Origin: Actinomycetota bacterium
Lineage (GTDB): Bacteria; Actinomycetota; Actinomycetes; S36-B12
Assembly (NCBI GenBank): GCA_947499275.1
Contig: CANMNM010000026.1
Location: 1 to 10,225 of the forward strand
DNA length: 10,225 nt
Reading direction: 5' to 3'
The notes below the pieces were generated by a model, which ran no database searches, was not told where the DNA came from, and worked only from the letters and a program-made list of their open reading frames with translations. The position numbers and the translations under genes are program-made. Positions 1 through 6,466 of the stretch are shown here, one piece after another. Numbering within the stretch: the first letter of the stretch is position 1; each line of letters starts with the position of its first letter.

Positions 1-1
1 A

Positions 2-238
2 ATTGACCAAACCTTGGTTGTCGGCGAACTTGAATTTCGGCAGAAATGCTGGAGTGCGGTGGACACCCTGCGTGAAAACGGCGCGACTTTCCTCGTTTCC
101 TCGGACGGGGCCAAGCAGTACCGCAGATTCTGCGACCGAGGCTTGTATTTCGACCAGGGCATCCTCATCGCCGATACCACGGTTCCCCAAGCACTTGCCC
201 TCGCGCGTGAGGCTAGGCGGGAGCCCCGCGGGGAATAG
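2..238 (+). CDS. ABC transporter ATP-binding protein, C-terminal part (polysaccharide/teichoic-acid exporter type), 5' end outside the window
   Basis: This is the last 78 codons of a gene that begins upstream; the reading frame is open from base 2 to the TAG at 236-238. The sequence fits the end of a nucleotide-binding domain of the TagH/Wzt/RfbE polysaccharide-export group. IDQTLVVGELEF lies where Walker B and the D-loop are expected, and CDRGLYFDQG and ADTTVPQALAL match the conserved tail of that group. Such proteins power export of lipid-linked glycopolymers through a partner membrane subunit, which is not in this window. By alignment from memory, three catalytic positions are altered: the Walker B glutamate is Gln (bases 8-10), the D-loop Asp is Glu, and the H-loop His is Asp (bases 104-106, within VSSDGAK). 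The Walker A and signature motifs lie outside the window, so activity cannot be judged. The next gene starts 10 bases after the stop. A TTG at 14 could be a start only if this were a separate small protein, which the domain homology argues against. Confidence 0.75.
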   Translation: MDQTLVVGELEFRQKCWSAVDTLRENGATFLVSSDGAKQYRRFCDRGLYFDQGILIADTTVPQALALAREARREPRGE

Positions 239-248
239 GCTGACCCAC

Positions 249-1403
249 GTGTCGGTTTCTCCCAGTTCAACGAAGGCCATTGCCGCAAATGGCGTCTTGC
301 TTCACGTTGGTGTTCACAAGACGGGCACTACAGCCATTCAAGCGGCTCTAGCCGACGCCCGAGAAGATTTAGCAACCAAGAACGTCCGCTACCCGGGCAA
401 GTTACAAGCCCAGCACCGCGCCGCGCTCGGTCTACTTGGTCGCCCTTGGGGTTGGAATAACCGTGGCGGTGGAGTCATGGATCGGGAGCATTTTGATCGT
501 TTGGCAAAGCGCACGACCACAGCCACGGGTCGTGTTGTGATCAGTAGTGAGTTTTTCTGCGAGGCAAGTGCCGAGCAGGCGCAGGAGGCGGTTACTGCAT
601 TGGGTGAGGCAGGGGCCCGGCCCGTTCACGTTGTGGTGACCCTGCGCAATCTGGGCAAACTCCTACCTTCATCTTGGCAGCAATATTTGAAATACGGATT
701 GACAACTTCCTATGACGCTTGGTTAACCGATGTTCTGGCGGCGCCGGGGAGTTCGAAAATGACTCCTACATTTTGGAAACGACACGATCATGGAGATGTC
801 ATCACTCGGTGGGCACGAGCCGTTGGCCCCGAAAATCTCACCGTGATGGTGTTAGAAGATGTCCCACGGGAGTACATGTTTGAAACCTTCGCACAGTTCC
901 TCGACGTACCTTCAGAAATTTTGACCAGTCGAATGGAACTCACCAGCAATCGCTCAATGACGGCGGCTGAAGCAGAAGTGCTTGTTCGGCTTAACAGAAA
1001 AGTCAAAAAAACGATGCAATGGACGGATTACGTGACGTTAGTGCGACGCGGGGTTGCGCTCGGCATGGTCGAAGGACGAGAGCCAGAACCAGGGGAGCCA
1101 AAATTGCACACTCCTGACTGGGCACTTGATGCGGCGCACCAAGTGGGAGAAGCAAGCGTCAAGACAATTCGAGAGTCGGGTGTTCAAGTGCTAGGAAACC
1201 TTGATGCGCTGACCACCCGGATTGAGTCAACCCCGGATCCGGGCCAGGTTGAACAACTCCCCATTGATGCGGCTGTAACAGCGATTGAGTCGGTGATCAA
1301 CGCATCCCGCGAGGACCCAACCTCACGCGCCTTGGCCGGCCGCCTTTACCGACAAACCAAAAAAGATGGAATTCGTTCACTATTTCGTAAAGAGTCCGAG
1401 TGA
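249..1403 (+). CDS. Sulfotransferase-like protein (PAPS-binding type)
   Basis: A 384-residue protein predicted to move a sulfonate group from PAPS to an acceptor, probably a sugar or lipid-linked glycan; the acceptor cannot be read from sequence. The 5'-phosphosulfate loop is HVGVHKTGTTAIQ, residues 19-31, with the expected Lys24, Thr27 and Thr28. The 3'-phosphate site fits VTLRNLGKLLPSSWQQ, residues 130-145, with Arg133 and Ser141. No signal peptide or membrane segment is visible, so it should act in the cytoplasm before export. The frame stays open upstream to base 3, but that part overlaps the ABC ATPase and has no family resemblance. The GTG at 249, just after the upstream stop and 18 residues before the PAPS loop, is the sensible start; a G-rich stretch around 230-235 is a distant possible ribosome site. 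The TGA overlaps the next GTG in GTGA at 1400-1403. The C-terminal third (after about residue 250) is unrecognised. Confidence 0.8.
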   Translation: MSVSPSSTKAIAANGVLLHVGVHKTGTTAIQAALADAREDLATKNVRYPGKLQAQHRAALGLLGRPWGWNNRGGGVMDREHFDRLAKRTTTATGRVVISSEFFCEASAEQAQEAVTALGEAGARPVHVVVTLRNLGKLLPSSWQQYLKYGLTTSYDAWLTDVLAAPGSSKMTPTFWKRHDHGDVITRWARAVGPENLTVMVLEDVPREYMFETFAQFLDVPSEILTSRMELTSNRSMTAAEAEVLVRLNRKVKKTMQWTDYVTLVRRGVALGMVEGREPEPGEPKLHTPDWALDAAHQVGEASVKTIRESGVQVLGNLDALTTRIESTPDPGQVEQLPIDAAVTAIESVINASREDPTSRALAGRLYRQTKKDGIRSLFRKESE

Positions 1404-3106
1404 GTCGAATAATCAACACGAGCGCAGAAATATCCGCGGTGCTCGCGGAGCTCTGCACCGCTTTGGAAACACCTGACTTGGCAATCATTTTGGTGGCCCC
1501 GGATTTACTCATTGCGCCGCTTGTCTTGAGTCCGATTACGGAAAATTCACTTGCTGGAACGAGTGCCGGCGTTCGACCACAACGTGATGGAAATCTTCGG
1601 ATTGCACATCACGGTGTGAGTGCGGTCCAAACTAGTTTTCACCACATCAACGCTGGCAACGCTCAGAGTATTGGTGCAATTCGGATTCATCCCCGTGATT
1701 TTCCTGTGGCGCACGGCGCTGTGAAAGAATTGGCCCAGGCAATTGAGTCGGGCGTCATAACTCCCCATGATTGTGAAGTTACCGAGTTGATTTTGGCGGC
1801 GCTGACCAGATCGCAAATACAAGTGCGCGCGGTGGAGTTAATTGATGCACCTTGGTTCAGGTCGACAGCGGACGTTGACGCAGCACAAGCGCAAATACAG
1901 GTAATGTCTGATTCCCGCATCCGTGGACTTCAAGCCAATCGTGTCGATGACGGTTTCTATTCAACCTTCATTGTTCGCAAACTTTCTAAACCACTAAGTG
2001 TCCTAGCGATCAAGCTTCGCATGTCGCCCAACTTTGTCACGGTAATTTCATTCATTGTCGGAATTGCCGCCGCATTAAGTTTTGCCCAAGGTGCCCGCTG
2101 GGCCTTGATCCTCGGTGCCCTGCTGCTCCAACTGTCACTGATACTGGACTGTGTTGACGGGGAAGTGGCTCGCGCAACCCACCGTTTCTCGGTGATTGGT
2201 GCCTGGCTTGATGCATCAACTGATCGGGTAAAGGAATATGCGGCCTACGCAGGCTTAGCCGCCGGTGCAGTAGTGACAGGTGTCCAATCTCAATTCGCCT
2301 GGGGGATCGCTTTGCTCCTGATGATCGTGCAAACAGCCCGGCATATGGGGGATTACAACTTCGCAGCAATTCAAAAAATGCGGGAGGCGGCGCTACCTCG
2401 CGTTTCCATTCTTGATCCACATGACCCTTGGGGTGAGGGTTACGCCACCTTCTCGTTGCGGGTGAATAGCCGATTAAGTTTGCGTTGGTTTAAGAAAGTA
2501 ATTCACATGCCCATTGGTGAACGATGGCTTGTTATCAGCGTCGTGGCCGCCGTTTTCACTCCATTGGCCGCACTTTTAACACTACTTGTTCTCACTTCAT
2601 TTGCTTGGATGTACACGATCATTGGCCGAGTGGTGCGAACTCGAAGGTGGGAAAAGATTCCCGTTGGTGTTGAACTCATTACCGCGCAACGTGATAACGG
2701 CCCGATTCTTGATTTACTTCCTGCAGTATTTCGCCGCCCGCCAGCCTCACGTTGGAACTGGGCAAATCCCATGATCAACCGCCTCATTGAAATGGGTGTT
2801 GTGGCCGTGATCGCGGCGACCTGGTTCCCGCAGTGGATCACTTTGGCGTTTGGCTATCTGTTCATCGTCGCATTTCACCATTACGACAATCTCTACCGTG
2901 CGTTAGCGGGGTCCAAAGCACCTCGTTGGATCACGTGGGGAGCGCTGGGTCGTGAAGGGCGAACAATCATTGTGGTGATTGCAGCCGGGGTAGGAATCAC
3001 GGCTTTCTATGATGCGCTGAACGTCGGAGTAGCGTGGTTGTTCATGTGGTGCGTAATTATTGCTTCGGCTCAGTACTTGTCGGCGCGGAAAGTGATAATC
3101 CTGTGA
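1400..3106 (+). CDS. CDP-alcohol phosphatidyltransferase with N-terminal extra domain and DUF5941-like C-terminus
   Basis: A 568-residue membrane enzyme expected to transfer a phospho-alcohol from a CDP-activated donor to a hydroxyl acceptor, forming a phosphodiester. The CDP-binding signature is complete and correctly spaced: Asp250-x2-Asp253-Gly254-x2-Ala257-Arg258-x8-Gly267-x3-Asp271-x3-Asp275. Several hydrophobic helices follow from about residue 211. Residues 1-170 are soluble and resemble the extra N-terminal domain of related actinobacterial proteins; no pyrophosphorylase G-x-G-T-R signature is visible. The linker at residues 184-200 (DDGFYSTFIVRKLSKPL) and the end, about 444-568, including AFHHYDNLYRA, match the DUF5941 family as I remember it from Streptomyces. 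GTG at 1400 overlaps the previous stop by four bases, with AAAGAG just upstream. The next gene overlaps the end in the same GTGA style. The polyol or inositol donor and acceptor are unknown. Confidence 0.85.
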   Translation: MSRIINTSAEISAVLAELCTALETPDLAIILVAPDLLIAPLVLSPITENSLAGTSAGVRPQRDGNLRIAHHGVSAVQTSFHHINAGNAQSIGAIRIHPRDFPVAHGAVKELAQAIESGVITPHDCEVTELILAALTRSQIQVRAVELIDAPWFRSTADVDAAQAQIQVMSDSRIRGLQANRVDDGFYSTFIVRKLSKPLSVLAIKLRMSPNFVTVISFIVGIAAALSFAQGARWALILGALLLQLSLILDCVDGEVARATHRFSVIGAWLDASTDRVKEYAAYAGLAAGAVVTGVQSQFAWGIALLLMIVQTARHMGDYNFAAIQKMREAALPRVSILDPHDPWGEGYATFSLRVNSRLSLRWFKKVIHMPIGERWLVISVVAAVFTPLAALLTLLVLTSFAWMYTIIGRVVRTRRWEKIPVGVELITAQRDNGPILDLLPAVFRRPPASRWNWANPMINRLIEMGVVAVIAATWFPQWITLAFGYLFIVAFHHYDNLYRALAGSKAPRWITWGALGREGRTIIVVIAAGVGITAFYDALNVGVAWLFMWCVIIASAQYLSARKVIIL

Positions 3107-3903
3107 AACCAGAGAAACAAACGCACCCGAGCATTGAGCAGATCAGGGAAGTCTGCCAGCCGCCATCTGTTCGTGACCGCAAGAATTCCGAGCATTGGGT
3201 TGCTGACGTTTATCTTCGTGACATCTCACCGTACTTAACGAGTCTCCTACTACGTACCTCGATCACCGCAAACGGTGTCACCTATTTAATGATCGCGACC
3301 GGTGCACTTGCCGGTGTCGCATTGCTTATTCCTGGAATGCCCGGAGCCACCTTGGCTCTGCTGCTGGGGCAAATGCAAATGCTTTGGGATTGCTCAGACG
3401 GTGAAATTGCGCGGTGGCGGGGAACCTCTTCACCCAAGGGTGTCTTCCTGGATCGTGTTGGGCACTATGTCGCTGAAGCGTGTATTCCCCTCGCACTTGG
3501 TTTACGCGCGGCCGGCTTCCCTGACTCTGGTTGGCTGGATTCACCGTGGCCATTGATCGGAGCATTACTCGCTCTGATGATTATGTTCAATAAAGCGCTT
3601 AACGACATGGTCCACGTTTCGCGCGCCTACAATAATATGCCCAAGTTGGAGGATAAAGAATCTGTTGGCGTTCCTAGCGTTTCCGGTTTACGCAAGGTTC
3701 GATCCATTGCTCGTTTTGTGCCATTTCACCGCGCTTACCATTCGGTTGAACTCACGATCTTGGCTTTCATCGCGGCAATTGGTGACCTGTTCACTGGAGA
3801 TTTACAGGTAACTCGGATCCTGGTCGCTGGGCTCGCGATTCTCGGGGTATTCACAATTATTGGGCACTTCATGGCGATCATGACATCCAGCAAGTTGAAG
3901 TAA
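3103..3903 (+). CDS. Second CDP-alcohol phosphatidyltransferase-family protein, with His at the fourth catalytic Asp position
   Basis: A 266-residue integral membrane protein of the CDP-alcohol phosphatidyltransferase family. The signature reads Asp96-x2-Asp99-Gly100-x2-Ala103-Arg104-x8-Gly113-x3-Asp117-x3-His121. The spacing is perfect, but the last residue, normally Asp and proposed as the catalytic base, is His. The GTG at 3103 overlaps the upstream TGA in GTGA, with GGAAAG about ten bases before it. An in-frame GTG at 3034 would create a longer overlap and an unconserved hydrophobic extension, so it is rejected. The N-terminal 45 residues are soluble and include EHWVADVYLRDIS, a segment I recall from actinobacterial homologues. 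Several membrane helices follow. The stop TAA shares one base with the next ATG (TAATG). Directly following another family member, it may form a second step or a partner subunit in the same phosphodiester-forming pathway. Its substrate is unknown, and its activity is uncertain because of His121. Confidence 0.85.
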   Translation: MKPEKQTHPSIEQIREVCQPPSVRDRKNSEHWVADVYLRDISPYLTSLLLRTSITANGVTYLMIATGALAGVALLIPGMPGATLALLLGQMQMLWDCSDGEIARWRGTSSPKGVFLDRVGHYVAEACIPLALGLRAAGFPDSGWLDSPWPLIGALLALMIMFNKALNDMVHVSRAYNNMPKLEDKESVGVPSVSGLRKVRSIARFVPFHRAYHSVELTILAFIAAIGDLFTGDLQVTRILVAGLAILGVFTIIGHFMAIMTSSKLK

Positions 3904-4781
3904 TGGCGACACCTAGTAGCCCCCCGCAATTCGGCGTCGTGATCTTGACCATGGGGAAACGCCCCGTTGAGTTACACAAGGCAATCGAATCGGTCATGAT
4001 GCAAAGCAATGTTGATACCGACATCGTGGTTGTGGGCAATGGCTGGGAGCCCGCTGATTTACCTGTCGGAGTGAAGGCGTTAGCGCTTGCCGAAAATGTT
4101 GGTATTCCAGCAGGACGCAATGCAGGAGTGGAACTGGTCAGTGGCGACACCCTATTTTTCCTCGACGACGACGCTGAGCTGCCCGACTCACATTTCTTGG
4201 AGCGAATGGCGGCCTTGTTGGCAGCCCGGCCCGAAATTGGACTAATCCAGCCACGGGTGGTTGATCCAACGGGCAAGGTTGCCCCTGGCCGCTGGGTTCC
4301 TCGGCTGCGAACAGGAGATGCGAGCACACCGGGGCCGGCAACCTCGCTGTGGGAAGGGGCAACGGTAATTCGACGCCCAGTTTTCGACACCTGTGGTGGT
4401 TGGCCGGAAGAATTCTTCTACGCCCACGAAGGAATTGACCTGGTGTGGCGAGTGTGGGATTCCGGTTTTATCCCGTGGTACGCCGGCGACATCGATGTGT
4501 ACCACCCGGTGATTAATCCTTTACGACATGAAGAGTTTTATCGAATGAATGCACGAAACCGGGTGTGGCTTGCACGTCGCAATCTCCCCGTAGTGTTGGA
4601 GCCATTTTACGTTGGTAGTTGGGCGGGATTAACCATGCTGCGGGTCCGTGACTCCTCAGCTCGTAAAGCCTGGCTAGCGGGAATGCGTGAAGGAATGTCC
4701 GTGCGACCTAGTGGACGTCAAGCCATGAAGTGGAAAACTGTGTGGGCAATGACCAAAGCCGGTCGGCCACCCGTTATCTAA
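3903..4781 (+). CDS. Glycosyltransferase family 2
   Basis: A 292-residue GT-A fold glycosyltransferase, predicted to add a sugar from a nucleotide donor to a lipid-linked or polymer acceptor at the cytoplasmic face. The N-terminal nucleotide-binding strand is FGVVILTMGKRP (residues 10-21), followed by NVGIPAGRNAGVE (65-77). The metal-binding triad is FFLDDDAELP with Asp88-Asp90. A later acidic motif, HEGIDLVWR (175-183), is in the position of the catalytic base. No membrane anchor is clear. The ending, with MKWKTVW and the final GRPPVI, resembles Streptomyces homologues in similar gene clusters, as I recall them. ATG at 3903 overlaps the preceding stop by one base, and the ribosome site is weak, which fits translational coupling. 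It is the last gene of the + chain in this window. Its TAA abuts the TTA (reverse stop) of the convergent LCP gene without a spacer. Confidence 0.9.
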   Translation: MATPSSPPQFGVVILTMGKRPVELHKAIESVMMQSNVDTDIVVVGNGWEPADLPVGVKALALAENVGIPAGRNAGVELVSGDTLFFLDDDAELPDSHFLERMAALLAARPEIGLIQPRVVDPTGKVAPGRWVPRLRTGDASTPGPATSLWEGATVIRRPVFDTCGGWPEEFFYAHEGIDLVWRVWDSGFIPWYAGDIDVYHPVINPLRHEEFYRMNARNRVWLARRNLPVVLEPFYVGSWAGLTMLRVRDSSARKAWLAGMREGMSVRPSGRQAMKWKTVWAMTKAGRPPVI

Positions 4782-6188
4782 TTAACTGGCGCAGTAACTT
4801 TCATCGGCGGTGTTGATATTTGCCGTTTTGTCTTTGAGCGCCTCGCTGATTTGAACGGCTTTGGTTCCGGTGAAGTCTGGACCGATCACAAGTTGGAGTG
4901 TTGATCCCGATCCTGCTAACGGTTCTAGCACCGTTGCGCTCGCGGAGTACGCCAATGTTTTAGCGGAGTTATCCCACTCAGGGTCATAGATAAGCGTTGT
5001 TGCGGCAACCGGATCACCATTTTTGACATTAACCACGATGAAACCTTGCTCGCGCAATGCCTTCTTGGCGCCCTTGCCAGCACCCTTTACGCCCGTGCCA
5101 TTGATTATTTCAACGCGAATGTTTTCAGGGACCGTGCGGAGAAGTGGTTGATCATTGGCAGCTTTAGGTGGCCACGCTGTGTCATTTTTAATTGCATTGA
5201 GAAGTGCTTTAGCTTTTTTCTTGTTCATCAAAACATTTGCGCCGTCACCGGCGGGATACCAAGGCATTGTGGTGAAGGTGATGTTGGAAGGACTCAGGTC
5301 TTTCATGCTTACCGCCAGCTCACGCAGGTTATCGATATTGGCCAATTGCGGGTCTGCGGTGAGTGACTCGGTCGCAGCGTTAAGAACCCCGAGCAGTGCG
5401 GCAGGGTTGAGTAGCGTTCCGCTGGAGAGCACCTTCTTGGCCATGGATGAAAGAAAAGCCTGTTGGCGTCTTATTCGAGAGGTGTCCGAACCGTCGCCCA
5501 ATGTTTTACGGGCACGAACGAAGGCAAGTGCTTCTTCACCTGAGATCGTGTGCTTTCCAGCGCTGAGCTTGAGACCACTGAGTGGATCGTTGACCGCTTC
5601 GCTGAGACAGATTTCGACCCCGCCGACTGCCTCGGTGATTGCTTTAAAGCCACCGAAGTCGACCACCATAAAATTGTCGATCTTCATTCCGGTCATATTT
5701 TCAACGGCTTTGAGGGTGCAACCGGGGCCACCTCGGGACATGGCCTCGTTGAATTTACCGGTGCCCCCATTGACGCTGTCGCCGTTCGAGTTTTTGCAGG
5801 TTGGTAGGTCAATGAGGGTGTCGCGGGGGATACTCACCGCGACTGCTTGGCTTCGATCAGCACTCACGTGCAACAGGATTGTGGTGTCCGAGCGTTCCGT
5901 TGATCCAAATTTTGCTGTGCTTCCGTAGCCTTTATTGTCCTTGCCAGCGCGGGAGTCGCTACCCATGAGCAAAACGTTAAAAGGTGCGGTTTCCCCGGTT
6001 ACCTCGTCAACGACGACTGATTCGCTGCTGGTAACGGTGCTCCCGGTTTCATCAGAGACGTCAAGGGCTGTGATATTGCCTTCAAGTTGCCCAAGGACCG
6101 CGGTAACACCCGCCCCAACCGCTGTCACAGCCAAAATCGCACCTGCTGCGACTGCTAAAACAACCTTTGGCCAACGTCGGTTACTCAA
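4782..6188 (-). CDS. LCP (LytR-CpsA-Psr) family glycopolymer ligase with C-terminal LytR_C domain
   Basis: A 468-residue membrane-anchored extracytoplasmic enzyme. LCP proteins transfer lipid-linked wall polymers (teichoic acids, arabinogalactan, capsule) to peptidoglycan. One N-terminal helix (about residues 8-33) anchors it. The LCP domain runs from about 68 to 250: GSDSRAG (76-82), ERSDTTILL (98-106), SIPRDT (119-124), FNEAMSRGGPGCT (146-158), VDFGGF (176-181) and VRARKTLGDGSDTSRIRRQQ (224-243). These carry the Arg and Asp residues that bind the pyrophosphate. LytR_C covers about 356-438, including VEIINGTG. Four cysteines (131, 157, 194, 466) could form disulfides outside the cell. The start is TTG at 6188, chosen because AAGGA lies five bases upstream and the next upstream ATG is out of frame. 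It is a single gene, divergent from the amidase and convergent with the glycosyltransferase. The nearby polymer-synthesis genes suggest, but do not prove, that it attaches their product. Confidence 0.93.
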   Translation of the reverse strand: MSNRRWPKVVLAVAAGAILAVTAVGAGVTAVLGQLEGNITALDVSDETGSTVTSSESVVVDEVTGETAPFNVLLMGSDSRAGKDNKGYGSTAKFGSTERSDTTILLHVSADRSQAVAVSIPRDTLIDLPTCKNSNGDSVNGGTGKFNEAMSRGGPGCTLKAVENMTGMKIDNFMVVDFGGFKAITEAVGGVEICLSEAVNDPLSGLKLSAGKHTISGEEALAFVRARKTLGDGSDTSRIRRQQAFLSSMAKKVLSSGTLLNPAALLGVLNAATESLTADPQLANIDNLRELAVSMKDLSPSNITFTTMPWYPAGDGANVLMNKKKAKALLNAIKNDTAWPPKAANDQPLLRTVPENIRVEIINGTGVKGAGKGAKKALREQGFIVVNVKNGDPVAATTLIYDPEWDNSAKTLAYSASATVLEPLAGSGSTLQLVIGPDFTGTKAVQISEALKDKTANINTADESYCAS

Positions 6189-6193
6189 GGGGA

Positions 6194-6198
6194 TCCTT
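6194..6198 (-). promoter_or_regulatory. Ribosome binding site deciding the TTG start of the LCP gene
   Basis: Read on the minus strand this is AAGGA, five bases before the TTG at 6188-6186. It supports the non-ATG start. The ATG further upstream on the same strand is out of frame. Confidence 0.7.
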
Positions 6199-6217
6199 AA
6201 TCTTGGGAAGCATTTTT

Positions 6218-6250
6218 GGTGGTTCTGCTTATTTGCGTAGCCGAACCACC
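6218..6250. repeat. Inverted repeat with 8-bp perfect arms in the LCP leader
   Basis: GGTGGTTC at 6218-6225 is repeated inverted as GAACCACC at 6243-6250. Inside, GCT (6227-6229) can pair with AGC (6239-6241), separated from the outer arms by one mismatch, leaving a 9-base loop. Neither strand has a T-run after the stem (the T-run is on the 5' side on the + strand), so it is not a typical intrinsic terminator. It sits about 30 bases before the LCP start and may be an RNA hairpin in the leader or a protein-binding operator. Confidence 0.6.
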
Positions 6251-6268
6251 CTCAATAGTAAGCGGGAA

Positions 6269-6328
6269 GCCTGCTATCAGTGGCTAGGACGCACCCAAAG
6301 CCCTACTTGGTTCCCCTGTGTAGCAGGC
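6269..6328. repeat. 60-base imperfect hairpin, 8-bp perfect outer arms
   Basis: GCCTGCTA (6269-6276) pairs with TAGCAGGC (6321-6328). The stem continues with a T-G wobble (6277/6320), a one-base bulge (6319), CAG/CTG (6278-6280 with 6316-6318), a mismatch, and GG/CC (6282-6283 with 6313-6314). CCAA (6295-6298) and TTGG (6307-6310) could form an inner short stem. No T-run follows on either strand. The structure could be a folded leader RNA for the minus-strand LCP gene. It does not match a riboswitch class or tRNA that I recognise. Confidence 0.55.
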
Positions 6329-6452
6329 GCCTAAGCATTATGTGGGCAAGTCGTGCGGGGCGGAGTTTGGTGCAGGTGGTGGGTGTGTGTGACACTACTG
6401 AGACGTAATTCTTGGGGCCTGTGTGGCAGGTGGGACGTTTGATCACGATGCG

Positions 6453-6457
6453 AAAGG
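6453..6457 (+). promoter_or_regulatory. Probable ribosome binding site of the amidase gene
   Basis: AAAGG ends nine bases before TTG 6467 and twelve before TTG 6470. This favours 6467 slightly. An in-frame stop at 6440-6442 excludes any start further upstream, and no ATG or GTG is in frame between them. Confidence 0.5.
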
Positions 6458-6466
6458 TGTGGGCAG

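Larger units (their letters stand above)
6189..6466. other. Divergent intergenic region between the LCP and amidase genes
   Basis: These 278 bases separate two divergent envelope genes and should hold both promoters. There is no convincing ORF. The left part contains two inverted repeats (6218-6250 and 6269-6328). The right part (about 6350-6440) is G- and GT-rich on the + strand. On the minus strand, CATAAT (6342-6337) matches the -10 consensus at five of six positions and would give a leader of roughly 140 bases including both inverted repeats, but I find no good -35 partner. No clear promoter for the amidase is visible. Confidence 0.7.

Noticed and set aside
224..233. CCCCGCGGGG palindrome at the end of the ABC gene
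   Set aside because: It has no loop space, lies within coding sequence and no T-run follows; probably chance in a GC-rich stretch.
3..248. N-terminal extension of the sulfotransferase frame up to base 3
   Set aside because: It overlaps the ABC ATPase coding frame, has low-complexity Ser/Arg-rich composition and no family resemblance. The PAPS loop is near the N-terminus of these enzymes, so GTG 249 fits.
3034..3102. Longer start for the second CDP-alcohol phosphatidyltransferase
   Set aside because: It would overlap the preceding gene by 73 bases. GTG 3103 gives the same GTGA coupling as the previous junction and has a GGAAAG upstream.
5155..5928. 257-codon open frame on the + strand inside the LCP gene
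   Set aside because: It is antisense to a well-supported LCP gene, its translation resembles no known domain, and other shadow frames occur in the same area.
6218..6250. Intrinsic transcription terminator
   Set aside because: The T-run lies on the 5' side of the stem on the + strand and becomes an A-run after it on the minus strand. A terminator needs Ts after the stem.
6269..6328. tRNA gene or known c-di-AMP (ydaO) riboswitch
   Set aside because: There is no cloverleaf with T and D arms, and the conserved ydaO segments I remember are not visible.
6387..6402. CRP-type operator suggested by TGTGA
   Set aside because: Only one half-site is present; the second half reads TGAGA and not TCACA.
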